Source of the DNA: Triglochin maritima
Lineage: Eukaryota; Streptophyta; Magnoliopsida; Alismatales; Juncaginaceae
Assembly: GCA_963682175.1 (NCBI GenBank)
Contig: OY821786.1
Coordinates: forward strand, 27,674,501 to 27,738,500
DNA: 64,000 nucleotides
Direction of reading: 5' to 3'
Shown: positions 55,250 to 64,000 of the stretch, piece after piece
How positions within the stretch are numbered: the first letter of the stretch is position 1
How the letters are laid out: each line of letters starts with the position of its first letter
Program-made: the position numbers and the translations under genes
Notes under the pieces: generated by a model
The model's database searches: none
What the model saw: the letters and a program-made list of their open reading frames with translations, nothing else
Told to the model about the DNA's origin: nothing

Positions 55250-56010
55250 TCAAGGACCATCTGATAGCCTCTTTGTTTTCAAGGAGTACTTTTTGAGGGT
55301 AACCTCTTGATATTTTGCAAGATTAGAAGCAATAATGAGTGGTAAGGTCTCATTATCCCCTAAAAAGATGTATTTAAGGTTATCGGGGAGCGGTTTAAGC
55401 TCGACCAAAGGTGGGTCCTTGTTGGATTCAGAATTAAGTTCAAGTGTCTCAAGGGCCACAAGGTAAGAGGAGCAAGCATCCAGATGTGCCTCCTCGTCCA
55501 GAAGTTCACAGGTAGATTCCTCAAAATCATCTTCACTCACAACTTGGTCATTAGGCACCTCAATAATATGTCGATGTAAGTCGAACATGCCTAATGACTC
55601 CGGCTCATTCGTGTCGTTAATGAAATTGGCTCCGATAGCATCGTCGAAGAGCCCGGGTTGCTTACTTAGAGTAAAGATGTTGAAATCCTCCGTGAGCTTT
55701 CCAAAAGACAACCTCATCAAGCCATTATGACAATTGATCAAAGCATGAGATGTCACAAGAAATGACCTCCCAAGGATCACTGGAATTTGTCCTTGTGGGT
55801 TGGACACAGGTTCAGTATCCAAGATGATGAAATCAACTCGGAATAGGAACTCACCCAGTTTAATAAGGACATCTTCCACGTTTCCTCGTAGAATCTTGAC
55901 CAATATGTCAGCCAACTCGAGGGGTGTCCTCATTGTCTTAAGATCACCTATTCCAAGGTTGACATAGACATAGTAGGGCAGGAGGTTCACAGATGCTCCC
56001 AAATGCAATA
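55250..56010 (-). pseudogene. E6 aspartic protease and linker to RT
   Basis: An open frame runs through LHLGASVNLLP, VDFIILDTEPV, ILGRSFLVTSHALINCHNG and an acidic linker (EDDFEESTCELLDEEAHLD). The catalytic triad is HLG where A1 has DLG (His codon at 56003-56005), so this protease is inactive. The linker leads to pol, in contrast to A-type elements, where a GWRV-containing C-terminus takes this place. Confidence 0.85.
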
Positions 56011-56014
56011 GAGC

Positions 56015-58063
56015 TTAAGGAATTGTCACATTACCGATCATGCAAGAAACAGTTGGACAACCAGGGTCCTTGTATTTGACTTGCATGGGTTGTGTCAATA
56101 TCGAACTCACATTGGCGACAAGAAATGCCTTTTTGGGAACATTCGTTCTCCTCTTAATGGTACAAAGGTCCTTAAGGAACTTGGCATACGGTGGCATTTG
56201 CTGAACAACGTCCAAGAACGGAATGTTCACCTTGACTTGCCTAAGTACCTCAACGATTTTGTCCCAATGTTCATCGTGTTTTTAGTCAACCTATGAGGGA
56301 ATGGTGCCTTGGAGACATAACTATCATGAGGAGGAGTCTCAAAATTAGGTTCGTTGAAAGACTCACGACCCTCCTCGAAAGAGTCACCAACAGGGTTGGA
56401 TTCAGGCATTTCCACAATGTTGTCAACAACCCTTCCTGATCATAAGGTATGGACAACATTTGCATGTTGGGAAGGGTCACTTGCAACACTATGCACATTC
56501 TGCCTAGCCTGAGCAGGTTGACTCCAGGGTTTTACCACAGGTTGACTTGGTAACTGACTCTTCTCGCGTTCATGGAACTGATGAGCCAATTGGCTAACTT
56601 GCAGTTCTGAAGCTTTGACTGTACTTTGCATGCTCTGCATGAATGCTTGAAGGGTAGGATCACTATATGGGTTCTTTGGGTCAAACTGCTTGGGTAGTGG
56701 AGCTTGGTTAGAATAACCCAACGATGAGGCCTGAGGAGGTTCATAATTATGATGCTGAGACCTTTGATGTGGGGGTTGGTAGGTCGCCGATAGGCATGGA
56801 GGTTGATAAGCTGGAGGTTGAGGTTGAGCGTGCAAGCTCTGACCGTGACCCCCACTAGACCCCCAAGAGAAGTTAGGATGGTTACGCCATCCCAGGTTGT
56901 AGGAGTGACTGTACGGGTCATTACGGGGCCTCTGTTGATACATCACATTTGCATGCTCAGTATCCCTTGGAGCGTAAGCACATTCCAAGACATCATGTCC
57001 CGTAAGTCCACACCTACTACACGTGGGAGTAGCGACCCAAGCTACAAGAGCTTGGTCCAACTGTAAACTCTCAATCCTACGCATGAGAGCAGCCAATTTT
57101 GCCTCAGACGCGATAGTTGACTCAACTTGATATGATCCAGCTCGACCAGAAGACATGGCGGTTGGTGGCTCTCTCATGGTATCCCACTCAAAGGTACGTT
57201 CAGCCATCAATTCAAAAGTATCCCATGCCTCATCGATGAGTTTCATTTGGAAATCACCGTGACACATTGACTCCAATAATGTGCAGATGTTGTAGTTGAG
57301 GCCCCCAGAAATAATCTGGAACAACTGCCATAGCTCAAGTCCATGATGAGGGCTCCTTGAACCTCTCAAAGAAAGCATGAAAAGATTCAGTCTCTTGAGT
57401 CTGTATATGGTGTCGTATCTGTTGAGTTTTCCTTTGGGGGAAAAATCTCTTCAGAAAGACGGTGACAAAGTCATCCCAAGACAGAATAGAGCTTGTCGGG
57501 AGGTTGTACATCCATTTCTTCGCGTTATGTTTCAACGTGAAAGAAATCATCCTCTACCAAATAAAATCCTCATCAAGCTGTTGAAGCTTGAACATGGAGC
57601 ATACCTCCTCTAATTCACGTAAAAATATATACAGATCCTCCTTATTGGCAGTGAAGGTAGGAAGCATGCTCACATATTGAGGTTTCGGTTCATAGTTGTT
57701 CCCGCGAGCCGGCGGGAGAACTATGCAAGAAAGCTGCGCGACCTGAACAGGATGGGTCCGCTCCCACAAAGTCATCGGCCTATCCTGTTGAGCTAAAGGT
57801 GGTGGTGCACCAAGAACTTGATCCTGACCAAATCCCTCTTCCTCCTGGGTCAGAGGAGGAGGAGAAGGAAGTCTATGTGGTGGTGGGAGCGGACCGTGGT
57901 AATCCATGTATGGAACCCAGTCTCCCCCATCCCTACGATATGACTCAACCTCGTGCTCCAAAGGGGCACGAGGTGGAGTTGGGCGATCACCTAGATCGTC
58001 CATCTTAGAAAAATGCACTCTCTCAAGTCGAGCGCTCTCACTAGAACGATCCCAACCTCGCAT
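56015..58063 (-). pseudogene. E6 gag
   Basis: The start is the ATG at 58063 (MRGWDRSSES). A Pro-rich N-terminus leads to the gag core (ANKEDLYIFLRELEEVCSMF; WMYNLPTSSILSWDDFVTVFL; ESFHAFFERFKE), split by frame changes near 57555 and 57350. A long open stretch (57378-56440) follows with the knuckle CSRCGLTGHDVLEC, a Gln/Pro-rich region, and a coiled coil ending FHEREK. It continues into the protease lead-in (MNIPFLDVVQQMPPYAKFLKDL, 56230). Overall gene order is gag-protease-pol. Confidence 0.88.
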
Positions 58064-58476
58064 AAAACACTCAACTCGACTCTAAAACAACACACAACAG
58101 AAGGTGTAATCAGAGGAGGAGACTATAACGAAGAATATAGAGGAGGAGAAGACTCATATGAGAAAGGAAGAATCCTTAGAGATAGCAGGGTAGTGGGTGA
58201 AGGTAGAAGCCTAATCTAGCAAGCACAACTCAAACAACCAATGGCTATTGGTCCTTAGGCTAGTGACGCCTAACTTTGAGATCACTAGTCTCGACACGCC
58301 TCACCTCCCTATAATGAAGACCACAATGCCCAGCAAGTGATACCAGATCCGGAGATCCAGTACCTCCTACTATCAACAAGGTAGGCAACGCCGATACGGT
58401 CATGACGGTCTCAACTTGGTGACTCTCCTAGTGCGTCTGAAATCTTAGGGCCAATGTCTACTTGCTTTTAGAATTA
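58064..58476 (-). other. E6 leader, truncated by A3
   Basis: This is untranslated leader resembling C1 and E4. It is interrupted at 58476 (…tagaatta) by the A3 LTR. No gene is seen. The primer site and 5' LTR of E6 are not in the window. Confidence 0.75.
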
Positions 58477-59655
58477 TGTTGAACGTTTTATATTAAACCG
58501 CAAGTGCACGGCCGCGATGAAGCGGTGGCAAGTACGAGTCGTCCTCAGGGAGGTGAGTAGGCTCTTGTTTATCCGAAATCAAGTGGCAAAAAAGATGGAA
58601 GAGATGTTATTATGCTAACCTACACTACACTAAGCTAAGAAGTACGAAATGTGAAAGAAGCAAACAAACGATGAAAAAAGAACTAAGCTAAGAGCAAAGG
58701 AAGAATGTTGGAATACAGAAATGGGAAAACCCCTAAGGGGTGGAGTGAGTGCACACATGCAAAGAGGTGGGTGTAGAATACATTCTTTAAGCACATGAAG
58801 GTGGTGTTTATCAAGCATAGGAAGTGTCTAAATGTTATGGCAAAACCTATCAATCTATTCACCAACTTAGTTGATTAACATTTACATATGCAAGTTGTTT
58901 ATTTCAGAACCTAAACAAGCATCAGAGGTGTCTAATCATTTTGGCAAAACTCATCAAGTTATAAATTCTATCCTAAACATGCAAGCATACATTCATGTTT
59001 TATCAACACATCAAAAATAAAGCATTCATCCCATTCTCTAATGCATGTATGTACATCTACTCCACCCCCAAAGGGGATGGAACTACTCACTAAACATTAC
59101 ACTAATTATTAAACTAAGCAAAGAAAGCATATTAAAACTAAGCTAGAAATAAAAGACGATTAAACTAAAACATGCACAAACAATAAAGGAAGCATAAACA
59201 AACAATGAAAGAAACACAAAACTTTATTGATAAAATGACTCACATTTCAAGTAGCATCCTCCTACTTTAGTGTGTGCTTCAAGGCCTCACCTCTAGTAGG
59301 AAGGATAGCCACTTAAAATATGGAGTGATTACAATGGAAGGTGAAGAGTTCTATTTATAGCCATGGAAAAAGGCAATCCGGGACAATCCCCCGATGTGGG
59401 ACTAAACAAATACCAGAAATGGACTAAATACACACTAATACGTAACCCAGAGAAATCTTAGCGGATTTGGGCCAAAAGTGACCGCCAATTAGCGGTCTTG
59501 GACCGTCAATTGGCGGTCTAAAAAGTCCATATCCATCTGAAACTTGTGCTAGGCTTTGCTTAGTGTATTTGGTGGTCTTAGATGCATCTACTTCGTTTAT
59601 TGGAGCTCCGACCCGAACCCAATTGCTAAAATACTCCCCATGATGGTGTGAAGTA
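58477..59655 (-). repeat. A3 3' LTR, lacking its 5' end
   Basis: It matches A1 5648 onward. It includes the TATA box (complement near 59352-59360), USE (CGATGTGGGAC near 59391-59402) and dyads at 59480-59520. It stops after 'gtgaagtattct' at a T-rich stretch, where A1 would continue for another ~240 bases. Confidence 0.87.
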
Positions 59656-59737
59656 TTCTCTCTTTTTTTCTTTTTTTTCTTTTTTGTTTTTTTTACAAGA
59701 TATATACATCAACCAAGATATTCTCATAATCATTTGG
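59656..59737. repeat. T-rich low-complexity junction
   Basis: These tens of bases, mostly T, join the broken LTR to the gag-protease 3' flank; A1 has a similar tract at 8540-8590. The deletion probably arose between T-rich tracts. Confidence 0.7.
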
Positions 59738-62700
59738 TCAAGGAACATCAAATGAGAACATCAAGTCATGAGGACCAGAGACTTGCCGAGATGGGCAAAC
59801 TCCACTGGTACTCTGAGGTGTCATGAGGGGTGGAAGGTCAAAGCTGAAAGGCTCGAACCCCTCATGATATTGGTTGGGTGTGGGCAACAAAGAATGAAGT
59901 TGTGTTGCTTCACTAGGGTTTAATTGCTCATTGAAGAAAACCCTCCAACCAATAGGTGGGTGCATCGGAATGAGTTCCTCAGGCTCATTCGATGGATGCA
60001 GCAGACTTGCATCACTAAGAATGGGGCTTCTCCCCAAGTCATCCAACAAGGACCTCCGACCATCATTTAGATCATCAAGCATAAGCTCGGTCATAGGTGG
60101 GTCCTTGTTGGAGTCAATATGAAGCTCAAATGGCTCAATGGCCATGAGACATGAGGTAGAGACACCTTCTGGTATAGGCATATGATGAGGTGTCTCACTC
60201 TCACTCGTACTCTCAACTGAATCATGCAACGAACACTCCTTTTGGACATTCATGTTCGAGGCCAGCTCACTCTGTTGCATTGCGAAGACAGGCAATGAGT
60301 TTTCACTGGGCCCACGAACATTCTCAACGGGTTGCATTGGGGTTAGGGGTGTTCGTTGATTTTGTGGTGCTTTCTCCAATTGGCGGATGAGATTTAGATT
60401 TAAAGGTTCATCCATGGGTTCTTGTTGCCTACCAGAGTTGAACACATGAACCTCGGCACTCATGTTACCAAATGAGAGCTTCATGAGACCATTTCTACAA
60501 TTAATCAAGGCATTGGAGGTGGCCAGAAATGGTGTACCCAAAATCAAAGGTATTTGAGAGTGGGTGTTCGCAACAGGTTTGGTATCGAGGACAACAAAAT
60601 CGACTGGAAATATAAAATCTCCAACTTTGATAAGCACGTCCTCGATAATCCCCATGGGAATACGAATGGATCTATCCGCCAATTGAAGGGTGATCTTCGT
60701 TGGTTTCAATTCTCCCAAGTTCAACTGTTTATAAACAGAGAATGGGAGGAGGTTGACCGCTGATCCTAAATCAAGCAAAACATTGCTCAATCTAGTGTCC
60801 CCTATCGTACACTGAATAGTAGGACACCCAGGGTCCTTGTATTTTGTGTAGGTAGGATTGGACAAAAGTGAGCTGATATTTGCAGCCAAGAATGCTTTCT
60901 TAGGAACATTGGTCTTCCTCTTGGTTGTGCAGAGATCCTTCAACACTTTGACATATTGAGGTATTTGTTTGATGACATCCAACAAGGGGATGTTAACCTT
61001 TACTTGCTTAAACACCTCTAATATCTTGTCCATGTTGTCACTCTGCTTTTCGGTTAACCTACTTGGATAGGGAGCTTTTGGCAGGTAGGTTTTCTGCGGT
61101 GCCTGAGAAGGAAGCCTTGGTGTATTACCCTCACCCTCAGCCTCTTCTTCACCACCATTCCCACTGAGGGGCTGCATAGATGGTGGTGGGTGTGGTAAGG
61201 AAATGTGATTGTCAACCTGTTTTCCATTCCTTAAGGTCACAATGGAATTGACATGGTGAACAGGTTCCTCCACATGGTTCACTTGCCTTCCCCGAGGTAC
61301 CACATTCTCATTTTGCATGTGTTATTGTTGGTACATTCGGGGGTTGGCCTCAGGCTGGCTATGAAAAGACCCTCTCTCTCTTTCATGTACAGACTGAGCC
61401 AATTGGCACATCTGAAGCTCTAGAGGTTTGATGGTCTGCTGATTTGAAGTGAGAACTTGACTTGTGGAAGACATAAAGTTTTTTACAGAGTTCTCAAGTC
61501 CACGAGTTAAGTTCTCAAGCGAATTAAACCGGGTTTCCAAGTTGTTTGAATTTGGGAAACCTGGTTGGTTGGTGTGCTGACTTTGGGGTGACTGATGAGA
61601 CTGTGAATGCATGGGAGGGTAGTGTGGTCGGTTAGGTGGTCGAGAAAAGTTTGAAGGACCACCTCGGGCATTGTTATTGTTCCATGAGAAATTAGGGTGG
61701 TTCCTCCATCCAGGGTTATATGATGATGAATATGGGTCATTCCTGGATCTATCATAGACGACATTTACATGTTCCATCTCAAGAGGAATGGATGCACATT
61801 CACCCCCTATATTACCTATCCTACCACATAAATGACATGGTGGTGACCAGATGCAGACACATGAGATACATCGTGCTGGTTTTGGAGCTTAATCGAATCC
61901 ATACAGCGCATTAAGGCCGTCATGCGCGCCTCGGTGGCCGTAGTGGAATCGACAGCAAATGCGGAACCCGATCTAGTCGAGTTTGCATTCGCGATCCTCG
62001 CTCCTATACTAGATGATGCAGGTGGTTCCCTCACACTCTCCCATTGCATTGTTTTCTCGGCGAGGTCTTCTAGGAAAGCCCATGCCTCCCTTTCATCCTT
62101 TCCCAAGAACTCTCCTTGACACATGGACTCAAGGAGCGTTCGGGATGGAATGTGAATACCCTCGTAGATAATCTGACACAGGCGCCACAACTCGATGCCA
62201 TGGTGAGGGCATGAGGATAGTAGCTCCTTGAACATCTCTAAGTATGCATGAAATGATTCGGTCTCATGTTGATAGAACGAATTGATTTCGTTCCTCAATT
62301 TTTGAGTCTGATGATTTGGAAAATACTTTTTGAGGAATGCAGACTGAAACTCATCCCAAGTCCTGAAGGCATTCACCTGGTTGCTGTACAACCACTTCTT
62401 GGTGTCATCCTTCAGCGCAAAGGGGACAAGCCTAAGATGGATGGAGTCTATGCTAAGTTGTTGCAGCTTGAACATAGCACAGACCTCCTCAAATTCCCTG
62501 AGAAAGATATATATAGGGGTCACCTTTCCCAGTGAAGTGAGGGAGCATGGAAATAAACTGAGGCTTAACCTCAAAATGGTTCCCATTTGCCTCCGGCAAT
62601 ATGATGCATGAAGGTAGAGCAGTACGGCTCGAGTACCATCGATCACGAAGAGGTATGGGAACGACAACTGGAAGCACTGGTGGAGCAGGTGGGTCCAGCA

Positions 62701-62848
62701 ACTGCTCCTCCTCACGGAAATTAGCAGCCATTGAACCCGGACTGCGTGCGACACGAGAGGAGGAAGGTGTCAAGAAATCGATGACCGAAGCCGGAATGAC
62801 AACGCTCCTCGTCAAACGACCACTCTCGTCTCGTGTCCACGAAAGCAT
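59738..62848 (-). pseudogene. A3 gag-protease, broken
   Basis: The start is the ATG at 62848 (MLSWTRDESG). A four-base gain in an AT repeat near 62510 (gatatatatagg versus gatatagg in A1) shifts the frame at DPYI. The gag core then reads on to the knuckle region near 61840, where another indel and a changed Ser occur. The coiled-coil part is open (61777-61322) and in frame with protease, but ends at a TAA near 61322. From 61318 to 59738, 526 codons are open: DLGSAVNLLP protease with intact Asp, the acidic spacer and IGWRVFFNEQ near the C-terminus. Confidence 0.88.
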
Positions 62849-63952
62849 GCACAAAGGTGCACAATTTTATTTTATTTTATTTTTTTATTTTTTTTTACAA
62901 AGAATGTACATAGAAGAGAAGACGAGGGAACACAGGAGAGAAAGAATGATTCAGGAGAGAAGGGAAGAAGTCCTTATGCTACGGTGGATGGGTACAGGTA
63001 GAAGCACACAAGCAAACAAGGCTCAAGCAATCCTAAGGTCGCTATAGGTCCTTACAGCTAGACGACGCCTAACTGCGAGGTCACACGGTCTCATCACGCC
63101 TCACCTCCCTACAACGAGGACCACAAAGCCCAGCAAGTGAGCCAAGATCCGGGGATCTCATCTCTCCTACTATCGACAAAGTGGGCAACGCCGATCAGGT
63201 CATGACGTTCGGGACCGGCTCACTCTCCTAATGCGCCCGAAATCCTTAGTGCCAATGTCTACTTGATTTTAAAAATTAGGCTCTTTATTAGTGTGGTTTG
63301 TGGGGCGAAGGAAAGGGTGATGAAATCCCCCACCTTATCTTTTATGGGACAGCCCCTCCTTAGTAGCGTTTTGGAGTCCTAATCTAGCAATCAACTCTCC
63401 AAACAAACGCTCAACTCACACTTGTTTCAATGCACTTCCTACTAACTAATGCATGTTCATACGAAATGCATGAATGAGAGTAGAAGGTGCGTACCTCACG
63501 CCAGCTCTCAGCAACAGAAAATAAAGCTAAGATGAAAGACAATCTAAGTGCCTAAGTCACATACGTGATGCATGGCCTAAACAAAAAGAATGCCTAATCT
63601 TTTGCTTTGAGTTTTAGGGTCCAAGTTGCTTAAGGGAAGTTGATTATTAATCTGGGAGCAATCTAAGAGTCAGAACATGCACAAATGGAGTCCCAGATTA
63701 CTATATCAATTAGGCTAACAACAACAAAAAAGTAGAAGGTGAACTGAGCTCACCCAACCGCTGATTAGCGGTCTCAGACCGTTGATTGGCGGTCTGAAGT
63801 GCCCAGTTAGCCTTGAAATTTTTCCAGAAGCCTTCCCTTGCTATTCCCAGTCTCCTGAAACAAAGAAAAACTACAAAACACAAATTAAATCCACTCGAAT
63901 CGTCCAAACAAGAGTCTGGACTGGCACCTCTCTGGCAACGGCACCAAACACT
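62849..63952 (-). other. A3 leader with primer binding site
   Basis: The leader is colinear with A1. The primer site at 63929-63946 reads TGGTGCCGTTGCCAGAGA, three mismatches from C1. Dyads lie at about 63758-63797, the same distance from the LTR as in A1, A2 and C1. T/A-rich tract at 62865-62900. Confidence 0.83.
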
Positions 63953-64000
63953 TGTTGAACGTTTTATATTAAACCGCAAGTGCACGACCGCGATGAAGCG
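63953..64000 (-). repeat. A3 5' LTR, first 48 bases in window
   Basis: TGTTGAACG followed by the conserved ccgcaagtgcacg block, as in A1 12837. It continues beyond the window. Confidence 0.85.

Larger units (their letters stand above)
58477..64000 (-). mobile_element. A3: pol-less gag-protease element with deleted 3' region, continues off the right edge
   Basis: A3 belongs to the same family as A1. Its 3' LTR starts at 58477 (TGTTGAACG) but breaks off at about 59655 and joins T-rich sequence directly before the gag-protease stop, so the whole 3' noncoding block, the polypurine tract and the LTR start are missing. gag-protease spans 59738-62848, the leader 62849-63952, and the 5' LTR begins at 63953. 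The left flank is aatta; the right flank lies outside. Confidence 0.87.

Overview
This window looks like plant heterochromatin. I see no host gene, tRNA, rRNA or bacterial feature. Nearly all of it is nested retrotransposons: Athila-like Ty3/gypsy elements and their pol-less derivatives, two L1-type LINEs with plant-type ORFs (DUF4283-like ORF1, zf-RVT at the ORF2 end), and two solo LTRs of other families. The tRNA-Asp-type primer site, DLG-type protease, FMDD reverse transcriptase box and long LTRs all indicate the Athila lineage of a seed plant. The species cannot be named from the sequence.

Names used here: A1, A2 and A3 are pol-less gag-protease elements on the minus strand. C1 is a pol-less plus-strand element coding for a reduced gag-like protein. 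E2 is an older minus-strand relative of C1. E3 (plus), E4 and E6 (minus) are decayed Athila-like elements; E3 and E6 keep pol remnants, E4 shows only gag and protease. E5 is a plus-strand LTR fragment. LINE1 is plus strand and LINE2 minus strand.

Layout. E2 spans the left 29.7 kb and its gag is broken by three insertions: a minus-strand solo LTR (438-16546, target duplication ctctc), a 2.8 kb solo LTR (17764-20595, duplication agtat) and complete C1 (20732-28104, duplication ctcta/atcta). The first solo LTR holds LINE1 (1052-15613, target duplication of at least 13 bp), and LINE1 holds complete A1 (5648-14249, duplication ggaat). E2 ends at 29731 against E3 pol (29732-32165). E3 ends in two head-to-tail LTRs (33274-35899). 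E4 gag follows and carries a 1.5 kb solo LTR (37054-38553, duplication atcat). E5 begins at 39879 and is split by LINE2 (39901-50150), which is split by A2 (about 40376-48594). E6 fills 50700-58476, and A3 runs from 58477 past the window edge.

How the parts relate. A1 and C1 are young: each has two complete LTRs that differ by roughly a dozen substitutions by eye. Neither encodes reverse transcriptase, RNase H or integrase, so they would need a partner in trans. Athila-like elements such as E3 and E6 share their primer-site class, polypurine tract, leader and a 1.2-1.6 kb 3' noncoding block, and are the obvious kind of partner, although the copies here are dead. The most interesting signals are the domain-poor but intact C1 ORF, paired self-complementary sequences repeated at fixed positions in LTR and leader, an snRNA-type USE plus TATA promoter in the LTRs, a second polypurine-like tract about 1.2 kb before the real one, and a GNRA-capped hairpin in the 3' block.
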